Below the pieces are notes generated by a model. That model was not told the DNA's origin and made no database searches. It saw only the letters and a program-made list of their open reading frames with translations. The position numbers were made by a program, and so were the translations under genes. From Nectonema munidae (taxonomy: Eukaryota; Nematomorpha; Nectonematoida; Nectonematidae), in NCBI GenBank assembly GCA_030549495.1, contig JAUIRK010000909.1, positions 372,001-436,000 of the forward strand: 64,000 nt of DNA, read 5' to 3'. Shown here piece after piece: positions 1 through 14,200 of the stretch (positions within the stretch are counted from its first letter, which is position 1; each line of letters opens with the position of its first letter).

Positions 1-229
1 TATATAGTTGTCCATTTTTTTTACTTACACCTTATCATACATATTGCAAATTTATGCTATTTTTGCAACCCCCAGAATTAACCTACAGCTTTTTTACTTA
101 CATTGATCAAATATAACATAACATATTTATTAAGAAAAAGGAGGTACTTTTTACCTATGAAATTTGCTTCTATAGTTATAAATAGTTTTAATATACATAT
201 TAAAGACTTTGAATTAATATACTACAAGT

Positions 230-545
230 GTACAAATTTGAAGTGGCTCCAGCCTTCATATAATCTGTTTTTGAATTCATTCCATGTTGGCGCACTTCTA
301 ACATATTCAGGCAGCGTGTTCCAGTGTTTTATATAGGTTTTAGTGAAGAACGTTTTTCTGTAGTTTCCGTAGCCGGAGTTTAATTCAAGTTTGAGAGAAT
401 TGCATTTCTTCGTATGTCCATATTTTTCTTTATTATGTTGTAAACGGTTGTTCTTGCTTGTCTTCTCCTCCTAAAAAGCAGAGAAGTCAGATTTAGCTTT
501 TTAATTCTATTTCCATACGTCATATCACCCATTTCAATTCCTTTT
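230..545 (-). mobile_element. LINE ORF2 C-terminal fragment
   Basis: Read on the minus strand, this encodes the conserved tail that follows the reverse transcriptase in CR1/Jockey-type LINEs. It contains RIKKLNLTSLLFRRRRQART, then a run like RKTFFTKTYIKHWNTLPEYV and a final SAPTWNEFKNRLYEGW. The family pattern is R-L-x-x-L-N-L-x-S-L-x-x-R-R, then W-N-x-L-P-E-x-V, then S-x-x-F-K-N-R-L. No upstream RT is joined to it, so it is a 5'-truncated or dissected copy. The flanks (1-229 and 546-1049) are AT-rich with nothing recognisable. Confidence 0.72.
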
Positions 546-1049
546 TTTAGTGAATTTTCTTTGAACTAGTCTAAAAGTATTTGATATTCATATTCTGATT
601 TGCTTTTTTTAATCACAGACTTCAACTTATCAGAAGGACTTCTATAATTTTAAAATGTATGATCATATTTATTAACTTTGTACTAAGTACTTCTTAAAAG
701 GAAATCATTTCTTTGTACAAGTGTGTTTTGTACTTCTTTTTAGTATTTTTACAGGCGCTAACTTATATAGCGTTAACTCTAATATTTTCGTTAAATGCCA
801 ATATTTTCTTTTATCTCAGAGCAAATTTTTTCCTCATACCTCTTCACTCTAAGTCAAAAAACTTGTGCATTTTTTATAAATAAATACTTTATGATTTTTT
901 AAAGTTAAAAAGCAAACTTATTTTAATCAGTTAGTTAATTAACTATTTGGTTGGATTAGATTATTTTATAAATACAAAAAATATAACAAAGTTTTAGCAC
1001 ACAAAAGCACAATGATAATAAAGGTGGAAGTGATACTTGGGTGGAAGAA

Positions 1050-2275
1050 AGAAAAAGGGTGAAGCTAAGAGGCGTGCGCCGCCTTATTTAGCCCTGTATG
1101 CTCTCCCCTGTTCCTAACTTCTTAAAGGCATCTGTTAGATTGGCCCTGGAAGGAATGTATCTGGAGGATCTTTTCGTTCTTCTCATCTCCAGCGGGAATT
1201 TCTTCTTGAACGATCTGATGAGATTGCGCAGTCTTGTGGAATCTGAGCCACTCTTTGCGGGAGCTACCAAGTTGTCCGAGAAAAATGTTGACTTGACCGG
1301 ATGCTTTCTAGCTGCGATGAAGAGGGCTGGCACCTCGTTGGTATTGATTAATTCGTCTCTAGATTTTAAACTTTAGCCGTACGCTGGGAAAGTTGTTCCG
1401 TCTATTTTATTTAGAGTAGCGTCCATGAATATCGCTTACGTTTTCACAGCGTCCATGATCGAGATGGTTCGTTGGGAAGTTGCACGCCTTTGAAGAAAGG
1501 AAAGTATTAACGTAATTTCCAAGGAATGCATCCGAGATAGTATTGAATTGAATGTAGTCCAGGATCTTCTGGATTTGTTTGGTTGGAGGTTCGCTTTCCA
1601 AAGTGTCGCCTGCCAGAAGAACTAGTGCAGCTTTTAACTTCCCGGTTGAGGATTGAGCCGGATGTAGCGCTGACTCAGGTTTATAATGACGCCCAGGTAC
1701 TAAACTGATGTAGTTGGCAGAAGGCTAGACTTTTTAAAGTTAACCGCCATGTGGTGATTTTTGCAGAACTTCATAAATATCTTGGAAAGGTTTTCCAGCT
1801 CCATGTAGCTGCATCGGAGGAATTGTACATTGTTAATGTTGACTTGTACTTGGAAATCTTCTTGATCTTTGAATGTTGCGATCATCTTTGAGAGCACCAT
1901 TTGGAGGATTCCAGGGGGAAAGTTTGCCCCATGAGTAAAACTGCAAACTTGCACGTTTTACCTCCTGCTCTAAAGCAGAAGAGATCTTTTTACGAAGAAT
2001 TGAGCTTAATCCCATAGAAGACTTAGGAGAAGTCTATCGTGAATCCAAATATGTATCTTGCGGGGGTTTCTGACCGTTTTGTTGGAGCTTTGATGATGCA
2101 ATTTTCAGATTCATTTAGGAACACGGAATACCTGTGAGATGATCCTCAGGGTTTTCGTAGCTTCTATAACATCCCTGTTTTGCAGCTTCAGGATGTTCCC
2201 TTGTATGAAAGTTTATATGGGGGCTGTCCCTAAGTGCCCCATAGCTCGCTACTTGGCTGCCTATACATTTTACAC
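1050..2275 (-). mobile_element. Fossil LTR-kin retroelement, RT-RNase H region
   Basis: The minus strand carries the finger/palm end of a reverse transcriptase of the Gypsy/DIRS kind (a Y-L-G-V-I-type motif follows a lysine-serine pair), then an RNase H-like part with an S-D-N motif and a tail resembling Y-I-P-S-x-x-N-x-x-D-A. Composition is clearly more GC-rich than the flanks. No LTRs or split terminal repeats are visible nearby, and no capsid or integrase part is seen. The copy is broken in several places and looks old. Assignment between Gypsy-like and DIRS-like is not settled. Confidence 0.5.
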
Positions 2276-3189
2276 ATATATATTATCTTAATCAAAAGAA
2301 AAACTAAATTAACCAATCAAAATTATTGGGATGGTGGTGACGCGGTTGCTTTAAATGCCATTATAAATTTCCTTAATTAAATTGTTTTGTTCAAATTTCT
2401 GAGAATTAGTTCAACCAATTTTTTATTCAGTATATAAAATCTGACGTAGGTTCTCATTGACATTAGTTGTGTCCATCCTTGCAATAGGCTTCACTCACAA
2501 GTTTTTCGATGCTCAAAACTATACTTATATTTTGTTTTTGCTTTACTGTTATTAACATCATCTCCTATGTTTACTCAGTGAAACGCAAGCAGACCCTGTG
2601 AAAAATATTTTTACTTTTGTCTTCAATACCTGAATAAGCTGTGACGTCCACTTTCTTCTATAAACAAGTAGGTAAATATATATAGCCAATTACGAACATG
2701 ACTAAACTGGCATTTTTTTAAAACTTTGTTATAGTCTGAAATCTTTGCACGTTTTTGTACTTCAGGTATTTTTCAGTTATTTTTCTCATTTGTATTATTT
2801 ATTTTGCCACTTTTTCATCAAAAAGTTCCCTTTTAATTTTAAATGATATCCCTATATCTGAGACTTATATATCATAATCACAAAGCATTTATATATGGAT
2901 AAGAATGGCTGAACTTGCTTCACATTTTTAAACAAAAAGTTCAAGACAAATTTCAGTACCAAGAATCAATACTTCTATAATTTGTTTGTGTGTAGTAATG
3001 CAGGCAGGCGTATTCAAATTTTTGATAGCACATGCATATAAATTTCCTTATTACATCTCTTTTACACATGAAAAAGAATAAACATGAAAAGTGGTATACT
3101 ATACTTATTTTTTGGTCGTGCATATTCACAAATAAAAACGTTTTAATTATTTTCTTACACATGTACTATTTGTCTTTACCCCGCTGTGT
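2276..3189. other. Intergenic AT-rich stretch
   Basis: I see no coding potential, structured repeat or RNA gene here beyond simple AT-rich sequence. The only local feature is that it separates two mobile-element relics on the minus strand. Confidence 0.5.
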
Positions 3190-4570
3190 CGTCATGCCAA
3201 AGTCTAATACTTTCATCTGCATCAAATTCATCAAGATTAGCGCTACTAAGGTGTGTTTTACATTCTGTTGAATCCTCTTTCACAACTAGTAGATGAATTT
3301 CGTAAAACTAAAACAATTTGCATTCGTTTAGATAAAACAGATCTTCAGAGCGTGATATAGCTTCTTGGCTAAGGTGTAACAAGAGCATTTATCTTGTCCT
3401 TAACCTATACCACTCATCAAGCAGAAGCCCTTAACAAAGGAAGTACTTGAAATTCCCATACTAGATAAATGTGTTATGAAATGTTATACTCCTTGTTCAA
3501 GCTCAACATTTACGCAATCTGATATTTTCTTCGCTTCTGGCCATTTCATTGTGTCAAAAATAAATACATTTTGCGCTACTGCTGTATCCAAGGTGTTGAA
3601 TCGTTTTGTCATAGAATCCTTTCCATTAGAGATCATAACAATACTTCTATTCTTTTGATAGCCTGTTTTTCCTCTTTCTATTCTTCCCAACTGAATTTTT
3701 TTAAAACACCAGGCAGAGAAATTTCAAACAAAATGAAATCACGATCCTTCCTTGATTATGTTTTAGTTTTCTTAAAAAGAAATAATTTTCATAGCTAAAT
3801 GTTTAATTTCTGACAATACCAATGAATCTTTCTCAAATGTAGTAGAGTAGTGGTTTTAAAACCGCCAAAAGTCATAGAGAAAATGACAATACATCAAAAA
3901 CCTAAATCGTTTCAGCAATCCTTTAGCCTGAGGCACCATGAGCCAAATTAGAGCTGTTGTGCAATTGCAAAACTACAGCTTGCCAGTTATTTAAAAATGG
4001 TTAAAGTGTTTTCTTAGCTCAGAACCCATATGGCCACATTGAGTAGCATTTGCATTTCCAAAACTTTTGCAACTTTTTTTCAGTTGAGATAATTGCTTGG
4101 GCGTAGAATGATAATAATAGATGTACAATCCTGATAGTCGCTTCAACTTATTGAGTATATGGTACTGTTTTAAATGAATTAAAAAATGCTAGTTGGAGTC
4201 TATGAGCCACATAATGAATGACAAACAAATTAGGAAGATTTGTTGTCAATTTTGCAGCTACACCGCTACGAGATCCCGTCCTTGTTTTTCGTCCATCGGT
4301 AGCAAGATCAACTATTTATTTTTGTCAAATAAATTTATTCCTAGTCGTTTTGATAGAGAATTAAAAGCTGGCATATAGCCATTAGCAGCTTCATTAGGTA
4401 ACCATATCAGACCTACGAAAGATTCTAATTCAGTCTTTCAGAGATGTAACGCATGTACACAACAACAGATGCAGCAACTGATATGCCAGTCGAACCATCA
4501 TATAGAATAGAAGACTAATGCTTGAAGATGTCAAAAAATTTTCGGATACTTTTTGCGATTAGAAGAAGCA
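3190..4570 (-). pseudogene. hAT transposase relic (ZNF862/KIAA1586-like)
   Basis: Minus-strand frames read in order give recognisable hAT landmarks of the ZNF862/KIAA1586-like group. ILYDGSTGISVA matches the conserved S-D-G-S-T-D motif near 4.5 kb. YIYYYHSTPKQLSQLKK near 4.15 kb matches the Y-x-x-S-P-K-x-x-x-L motif. DEFDADESIRLWHDD near 3.2 kb matches the acidic C-terminal motif after the dimerisation region. The frame changes and stops repeatedly, so it is a pseudogene. No terminal inverted repeats were found. This is a plain cut-and-paste DNA transposon. Group assignment is from remembered family motifs. Confidence 0.55.
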
Positions 4571-5212
4571 ATGCTATTATGATGTGCTTGCTTGTTTTTA
4601 AACTAACACCATTTACATGTCACCTCTACCACTTGATTATTGACATCATTAAATTGATCTATTTACAATTAAATTTAAAGATCTTATTGAATCAATTAAT
4701 TTTTCAACCCCTGCCCTGTTATGATTTTTTGCAATGCCTCTTTTTGTAAATTTTTATTATTTAATCGTTTTTGCACAACCCCTTTTTTAAATATAACTTT
4801 CTAACTTTTTCCTGACGAAAATTTCTTTATAGTCTTTAAACTATTTGGAAATGACAAATTCAACAGTGATGACTTTTTGAATTCATCAGATGAACAATTA
4901 ATGAGATCATTACCTGATATTTTTTCAACCATTCTCCTATGTACTTCCAATTGCTTCCAATAGAATTGTATCATATGTGTTTTTTAATCTATTTTTTAAT
5001 TCCATTAGAATGATTCCGATTTTATCAGATCTTTTCAAAGTATACTCGTATTTTTAATGATTGTTATGTTTGTTAGACATTTTATAAGTAAATTATTTTT
5101 ATATATTGAATATTCTGATTTTATTAACTACTTATGCCAAATACACTAAATTCCAATAAGAAATTGGTGTCTATACTTTATATACATTTGCCTTTCTCCC
5201 CCATTTTTTCAG
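4571..5212. other. Putative upstream region of the golgin gene
   Basis: AT-rich sequence upstream of the first golgin exon. No convincing core promoter is visible. A polypyrimidine tract ending in AG lies just before 5213 (CCCCCATTTTTTCAG), which suggests that the first coding exon is preceded by an upstream, probably non-coding, exon. Confidence 0.35.
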
Positions 5213-5236
5213 ACATTTGAAAGAAAGTTATCAGTA

Positions 5237-8200
5237 ATGGGAAGCAACAGTCTCATTTATGAAAAGACTCCCGAACTATTTCCCTTTTCTGATTTCATAT
5301 GCGATGCTAAAAGCGATGTGGCTTCATACTCCGTAAGTCAATTTCTCGTCATTTTGGCACAGTAATAAATAAAGTGTTATGCAATCAAATTTTTATTCCT
5401 AATTAAAAATAAATACTTCAACTTGAATTTGAAAGCATTTCTGTTAAAATTGAAGACATTTTACCTGAATTATGTATTTACTTTTATATACCCATTTCAA
5501 CTAGGTCTTCTCTTTGCTCATCACTTAATTCTTTTGATTATCTCTCCTCTTTCCTCCCAAAATACCATTTGGCTATCTCCACAAGAAAAGTTGTTTTTTT
5601 TAAGTCTTTAAACCCAAATGGGATACCACTGACCCATATATCATTGTCATAAGCGTGTGTTAGGGGAGAGGGAACAGTTTTATTACCCCTCCTTCTCCCT
5701 TTCTATTTTTAAATGAGATTTTTTCGAATCCATAGATTCTCTACCATAATGAAATTTTTTATAGTTAAATTTCTACCATTTTTAATTTTACATCGCATTT
5801 TAAAGGGTCATATTATAATAATGGTATAGGTGGGAAAATGCGTCTTTCGGAGCTCCATACGGCTCCTTTCTCAATCTGGTCCTGCTCTTATGATTACCTA
5901 GTACTCCTCTAAACTATTTTTTGAATGTGTGTAAACCGTATTTACCAGCTTTTTTTAACTAGATTCCTCCTTCCCAAGGAATTTATTTTCTCACGAAAAC
6001 AGTAAACACTTTGATGAAAATGATTGTTTTTTTGTTAATTTGGTTTTTTTACCATTTACCTTTTTCTGTAAAAACATGAGATTGAATCAAAAAAAAATTT
6101 AGACTTAGATATTAACTTGGGACTCTTTATAGGAGATTATGGCTCTTTTTATCCTCTTATATGTCCATCCTTGGTATAGTATAACCATTGTACAAGATTT
6201 TGATAATAATAATTAGCTATGTTTCAATGAATATTAAAATACTTTCAAATAAAAAATATTGTTTAAAATTGTTTTTGTAGTCAGTTTTCTAATATTTCCC
6301 GATGTTTTGTTTTTTAAATGAGAAGCATTTTCTGCTGTTATTTGGCCCTTATATTCTCTAAAGTCTAAACAATCAAAATTATTTGCCCATGATGTTATTT
6401 TTAAAATTTTATAAGTAGATCTACTCATATCTTTTTTAACTAAGATATAACTTTTTTGTTTTACAGTAAAACCTATCTTAGCGGTAACTTGATAGAACGG
6501 TCACCTGTCTATACCGACCACTCTTCAACATAACCTAGTTCAAAAACCTAATTCACTATAACTGCGAAAGAGTAGAGCCGTAATAGAATGGTCACTTAAC
6601 TGTTATTTTCATTAGATCCTATGTTTGATCCTTATAGACCGGTTTTATTATATTTTGTCCTTTAAAAGTAAAGGTACCGTTGGGTGTTTTCATCGAGAAG
6701 GCACGATTGCGTCGCTTGTATCGAACTATGAGGAAAGTAGGCGTGATGTTGGATCGAACCCAAGACCTTGAGTTATCGAAACCCAGTATCTAACCAACTT
6801 TACTCACGCCCTAAGCGAGTGTTAAAGATGGAATGCTAGTATCAACGTATCCCATTTTATATATCAGTGTTTAAGTTTTACTTTTGTGCTGTTTTTTCAT
6901 TGACAAGGCGAAATTACACCACTTTTGTCGAACTATGGGCAAATAAGGCTTGATGCTGAATCCAACCCGAGACCTAGTGGTATCGAAGCCAAGTAACTAA
7001 TCAGCCGGTCGGGTAATTGACTCCGACTTTGACCATGAAATTTTGTTAGTTTTGAATTATGAGCAAGAAAAGTTGAATGATGTGTAATATTCAAATTGTG
7101 CAATTCCTTTGTGTGATTCTTTTCCACCTTTATTTGAATGCATGTCTTTTCTATAATTTTATCATTTGAATGTTATATATTCCCTATCTATCTCTGTTAT
7201 AACTTTTATAATTCCTAATTTAAATACTACTTCGATCGTCCTTTCTTCTGCAACTTTTATTCATTTTTCCTTGTATATATATGCATGTTATTTTGATATC
7301 ACTCACTTTCCTTACAACGTTCTTTTGTTGAATAAAAGCTCCAGCTTTTCACCACTGACCCATATATCGAATTATACTAATTCTATCTTAATATTAGATT
7401 CTTTCATATATCTAATTCGAACTAAAGACCTTATAATTGTTTCAGAGCCATGCATCTAGATAATTTTACACATACTCCCAATTTGAATTGATGAATTCCG
7501 AATTTTGCTGATTATATCTGATACACAGGGTGGATACAGGCACACAGAATCAAATTTCAACCTTTTCACTAGTTTTTCTATTATTTTTTTGACAAATATA
7601 AGATTCTAAGTAAAATTAAGAAAATCATTTTCAAGAATATAAATGGTTAAAAGTTTTTTACTTAATTTTCAGCTGCAGTCAGATATTGATAGTGAAATCG
7701 GTGGCGTTACAGAAGCTCTCTCCGAAACGGACTTTGCCTTGCTCAATGATGTGGACATTGATGCCTTTTCAAAAGAGCAATTGTTCATAAAAGTAAAAAA
7801 GGTACTCAACCAAGTTTCAAAATATCGAGGCCGCTATTCTGAAGTAAGGATTTGTTTAAGCATTTTGCCTTTACTTAAAATTTTAATCAAATGCACTACC
7901 TGTTAAAACACATCACACCATCACGTTTTCATCACTTCCTTTCAAAATTTATTATTTTGAAATCTAAGAAAACAAAGAATATGACACGTCTGTAAAACGT
8001 ATCTTTCAGCCTTTCATTGTTCTCATACAGGTGGAGCGAAAATCGCCAATTCAAACTCCGATTTCAAGTACATTAAAAATGTGCCTCCAAATACTCTTTA
8101 AAAATCCTCTACTACATAGTGCTTACAAATTTTTGACATCTAAGAATTATATTAGCGATGGAAATTGTATCGCATAAATTTCATGACTACCGAAAACTGC

Positions 8201-11200
8201 TTTTATTGGACTTCGTTTTCTCGCTTTCAAGATCTCAAAAAAGAATTGTGTAATTTTTAACATTCAAAATGGATCACTGCACCATTGGTTGGTCATCCCT
8301 GCTAGAGGCTCAATAAAAGTATTGATTGAATAGAGGTGCTCTCTATGAAGAGATTAGTTTATTTTTCCAAGACTAAATTGAGAGTTTGAACATCAATGAA
8401 AATATTTTAATCTTATATCTCTTCATTTCACATTTTCAAATTATGATATAAGAGAAATCGAATGTTTTGTTCAGTTTGACATATGTAGAAAATAAGGAAA
8501 AAATGGATTAAGAGAAACAAGGATTTTTTCGGTGCCGGGTCAAAACGCCCGAAAACCAAAACTCCCGAAATTAAAACCCCCGAAAACCAAAACGCCCGAA
8601 AATAAATTCTACTATTTTTTGAAGTTTATTCTATTTGGACAGTTTTCAAAACGGTCGATTTGACACGAAATGATAGTTATCAATTTGGCTTGAAAGAAGT
8701 GATCATACAAAAATACATTATTTCTTTAGTGTAAATACAATTAAAGTACCAATTTAAACGGAAAATCAGTTTGAAGCCAGAAAAGATGTGACTAATTTAA
8801 ACAGGAAAACAAGAATATAAATAATTTCTGATTTTGGTTCAAGATTTCAGGAGTAGTTCGATTCGATAAGAGATCGATAAATTAGGAATCCTGTATCTGT
8901 TTTTATGCATGTGAAACAACAGTGTTAAATTTGACATATTCTTAGAAAAATATATATGATAATAATTGGAAAAAAAGTAGATAGAAAAAATCTTAAATTT
9001 TGAAATATTTTTTGTAGATTCATGTTTCAGACGTTTTTGTATCGGGTGTTTTTGTATCGGGTATTTTTACTCGAATTCATTTTTTCTTATATAATTCTTT
9101 ATTCCTTTTAATCTATAATTTTCTACACATATCCTCAAAGATATAAAATATTTTATTATAATCGATTCTATCTTATTGTCTTATTGTAAATCGAAGGTAG
9201 CAAAAATTATATTGGAAACATTTAAAACTGCATATAAATTGAATAAAATAGCGGCATTTCTTTTTTTACGATCATGAAGGAGAAAACGAAAATAAACACT
9301 TGTATGAGTTAAAACTCCACGCTATGCTCGATCTCGTCCGTCGGAATGAGACGAGAAGAGCGGTCACCGCATGGAAGTGGACGCTCGGGCTGTAGCCTAT
9401 ATAGTTTATCCGAGCCTTGAAAGACATATAGCATCCGGAATGAAAGCTAGACAACCAAATAATATTCACACTACTAAATAAGATTTTTTATGAAGGCTTC
9501 TACCTATATTATATGCAATTTGAATCGTAAATGCATATCTAAGGTATAAATTAAATTAATCTTTTTAATTATAATTATTATTTTAACTAATTATATTTTA
9601 TTAATTCTTTGTATTTGAGTTCCTTAGATTAACTAGTGATATTTAATTTTTTCTTTGTATTTAAGGTCGTTAGTGCTTATAAAGTTTTGGAGAAGGAAAG
9701 GAAGAAAATGCAGGTAAATCATTATTTTGACAAAAGATCTTCACTTCTTCCTAGATTAATGCGCTACTCTACCAGAACCGAGTAGTGCGCGTTTCATAAA
9801 ATAATAGCAAATGCAAAAGTTTATTTCTGATTCTCAATCCTCGATATTTATTGTGTCAAGAGCTTATTGTAATGCAAACAGTTCATGTACCAAGAAGGGT
9901 GAGAGGAGAAGTCCTCCCTGGGTGCAGAATTATTTAATTAAGATATTTTTAACTTAAATAGTAATGTAATAATGTTTTGCTCTACTTTTTATTCCAATTT
10001 CTATACCTATGTTATTTAACTTCGAGCGTTTTGAAGTGTTATTTGAAATTTTGTTGGTCGGCGTTAAAGATAGAAACTTCACTGAGTGCAAATCTTAATG
10101 TAAATAGTGTGCTTTTATATTATTAATCCCATTAATCGAAATATCTGATGTGTAATTTAACTGCATAGAGGGGAATCTCGATTTACAAACTTAATTCCTG
10201 AAATGAAATGTTCATGAACTCAAAAGTACTATTAAGGTGAGCTAAGAATGATAATTATGTGTAAAATACATTAACATACACTTAGAAAATTAAGAAAGAA
10301 ACAGACATTATTAAGAGACCAATTAAAGGCCTAATTTTCGAGTACGTTATACGAGGAACGGTTAATGAGGTGAGTGAAACTTTGTTTGCAACAATTTTTC
10401 GTAAACCGATTTGTTCCTATGTTGAAATGTTTGTATTCTGCGGTTATATTCTATTTCAATTAAATAAGTGCTGTGGTAGATATAAGAGTGCTTGAGCGTA
10501 AGAAAATTTGTATACGGCATTGTACAAGATGAGCAAATCTGAGAGAGATTTCGACCTATTTGGTTTCATTAGTCAGGTGTAGGCTGCTATTCATATTCTG
10601 TTTCAATACGCAAGTAACTTGTTCTTTGAACTTAATGATTCATCAAAGTATTTTTATATGGCACAATTAACGCGATTTTTATCAAGAAGATAAAATAATC
10701 TTCTTGAAACTTCTTTAGACTCGAGTTTTTCAAAAGTTATATAAAAGCTAATATTTAAAGTTAATTTTTTTCTGATAAAATTAAGAATTTTTTTCTTTCC
10801 ATCAGATGATGTATGTTGTATCGTTAGCAAAATATTTGATAATAAATAGTTGCAAATAATCTGATTGTTTAAAAGTTTCCATCATACTAAAAATTTTTAA
10901 AAGATTTTTTATTTTTGATTTAATAAGAATAGAAATATAAAACGAATATTATACTCGAGTATCATGTGTGTTTTCTCTAGAATCAAAATGCTTAAAAACC
11001 ATTGAAGTCTCTAGACACTAACTCTAGTTGCCACCTAAGAGCAGTGATGGGCAATTGAATCTCTATCGAACCGAATGATTTTCTAGAATTGTCAATAGTT
11101 GTCCTAATCTTAAAGGTGTCGATGGAAGAAGGGAGGTTTAAAAATAATACTTCATTGATAATGGGCATGTAATCAATGAATAACACAGAGAGTTTATTTA

Positions 11201-14200
11201 TTACCTTATTCCCAACTGTTTGCTGGATAAGTGAATTAATGTTGTAAATTTTAGGATGCTTTAACAAATGCTCAAGATAAATTCATTCGCCGTTTGTCGG
11301 AGACAAAGGAAGCTTCCGCGTTAGAACGAGAAAGTAAACACCACTTGGAAGAGGAGTTTCGTGCTGATTTAGAAGAAAAAGATGAATGTATTAAAATACT
11401 TCAACTTCAGGTAATCCTAAACTTTGTCACACACACTCAATTGCATAATAATCTGCATCTAGCATCATAATCAATCAACCATGGTTTCTTCACATGAAGA
11501 ACCCTTTGGTTGAGAAAAAAAGAGCACATGAGTGAGAAACTTATTGAAAGACTTAGTTCTAAAGTGCGCAGATGAGGGTCGGGGAAGCATAAACATTCGG
11601 GTAAGAGCTTTGGCTTCCATACATACGCGCCTTCTTGGTAGTAAATTTTTTTATACTTAATGGCCTTTTCTTTAGATACTTTTGATTTCACATGAATTTA
11701 CACACATTTGATCCTTTTAATGTTTTTTCTACCCTTGTCACCTTGTTATTCTTGTTGTTACGCGTTGATATATTCAGTACTAAATAAGTGTTTTCAAAAG
11801 GTTTCGTACTCAACTTCCCATTTAAGCCATTTGTGGAAAAAAACGGCCCTCGACGAGATTACTTCAAACAAATACCCCCTTAGACGCCAATATTTCAATG
11901 AAACGGGCCTTACTTCTAAAATATGTTTTCCTATGGCAAAATGCATAGATTTCCATGTGAACCTTAAGCTTGGTGTTTACATTCCAAATTTAAGTGTTTG
12001 GTTTGGTGTTACTAAAATTAATTCTGATATCACCACTCGCACATCATCTATACGTTTTCTTTCATTACTTAAAGTTTTATTTACAGCTCTAAATCCATTA
12101 CCATACAATATGTGGGAAAGAGTAAAAGTATTTTAGTCAATTCCGAATAGTGGGAAGAGAATTTTAACTTATTTTGATATCCAAAATTGATAAATATTTA
12201 TATAAATTAATTTTAAAAATATGACTATCAAATAAATCATTCAAAATATTTCTTTGTTTCAAACAAGGAAAAAATACCTGCTACTTTTTATTTGTAAATT
12301 TTAGCAGCGTCCCCTAAGAATTAGTAGCGCCCACTTTGTGATCCACTGAACTAGATTATCTCTTTGTACACACATTACGTACTTGGATTTATTTTTCGCC
12401 TCGATAACCACTAACTCAATACTTTACCCTTCAAAAGTTTCTTATTACATATCTATATTCTATACTTAGCAGTGGAATACAATTTTTTGCCTCATATGGA
12501 TCTCATGATTTTAATTTCGAAAAGAAAGTAAAATGAATGAAGAGCTCAATATAGATATTCCAAATATAATAAATGCATACATCTCAATACACTTTCGCCG
12601 TGGCATTTGTAATAACGACATGCTCATACACCAAAATACGCTGCCATTTGCATATATATATTAAAAAGGAAATACTAGATGAGTCTTCAAAATGACTTTT
12701 CTTTTTTCACATCACATGAAGTATTGGATACTTTTTTAATAATTTCATATTTTTTACTTCACACTTTCCTATGCATTAGGGGCGTGAGTAAGTTTGGTTA
12801 GGTACTGGGTTCGATCCCGCATCAAGCTGTTATTTTGCTCTTTTATTCTCTAAAGTCTAAACTATCAAAATTGCCATTGTGAAACATATGTTGATCAGGC
12901 AATTTTAAATTTTTTTATTTTTCTTAAAAATAAAAATGTACTATTCACTCAAAGGAAAATAATGGACTTTTATTGACCTAAAAAACCTCCAAAAAACACT
13001 TAAACTTACTATAAATTGATTAAAACTTATTTTTGAGTCTTTTCTTAATTCCAAACAAAAATAGACTTTATTGACTTTTACTCGCCCTGATAATAACACG
13101 TGATTTAAAAAAAACAGAAGTGTAATGTGAAATATTTTGTCTTCATTTTATCCCTATCTATTTTTAAAACTTTATTTAGTTAAAGATATTGAAGGATGAT
13201 AATCGCAAAGGCGACAAGAATAAAGATCACAATGGTATACAATATTTCACCTCTTAAACAATCTTCCATATGATTTTTTAAACATCCAAGTCGTCGTTCT
13301 TTAAATATGTCAATAATATACTATTTTCAATACTTACTTCCAACAAAGTTTGATTATAAAAATATTCATTTATATTCTTCAAATATAACTTGTGCTTCTT
13401 GGCACTCCTTTAATTAAACCGGCTGCTACTTTTCAAATCCCGAGCTTGAAAGTGCAAAAATGTTTTTCAGTTATATAGAAAACTTCTGATATTTCATGTA
13501 AAACAAAAATTTTCTTATCCCAGATTTTTAACATTTATAAATTGTATTTCTATGGATTTTAATCGTTGAAGAGCAGTGTTTCATCAGTGTCCCAGTAAAC
13601 GAAATTTGCTTGTTTCAATTGAATTGAAAAAGAAAGCAAACTATATGTCGTCGAAATTTGCTATCAATTAGTAAACTATTCAAATGAACCAAAATCAAAT
13701 TCTACAAATATTATTATCAAATTATTTATGCGTTGCCGTATTTTTTAGTTTAAGATTGAACTCTAATTTATTATTAGATAATTATTTAATTTAGTTCTAA
13801 TAATGATAACAATTTAATTTATTATTATTAGAAGAAAACAAAGTATTCAGTTAAACTTATAAATGTGCATAAAAGGTTAAATGAATCAAAAATATTTCCA
13901 TGAGACCTTGGTTTGGGATCCAATTTCTCAATACATCAAGAAAACAACTCATTGGAATAACTCAAATAATGTTCTCTATATTCAACCTATTTCTATTATG
14001 CAATGATAACCATCAAAACTTTTTTTTGATATTCATCCAAAAAACTGTCAAAAAATTCTTAAAAAGGTTACCGAAATCATTGGAAGTTGATTTTTTCGTA
14101 TCTATATACGATTGAAGGTTATATTTTGTCTATTTTAAGTCTCTGCTGAAAGTTTCGATGAAATAAAGAACCGCAGTCAATATTGTTCAACTTCTGACCT

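Noticed and set aside
1098-1376. 92-codon plus-strand frame
   Set aside because: Opposite-strand shadow of the retroelement fossil.
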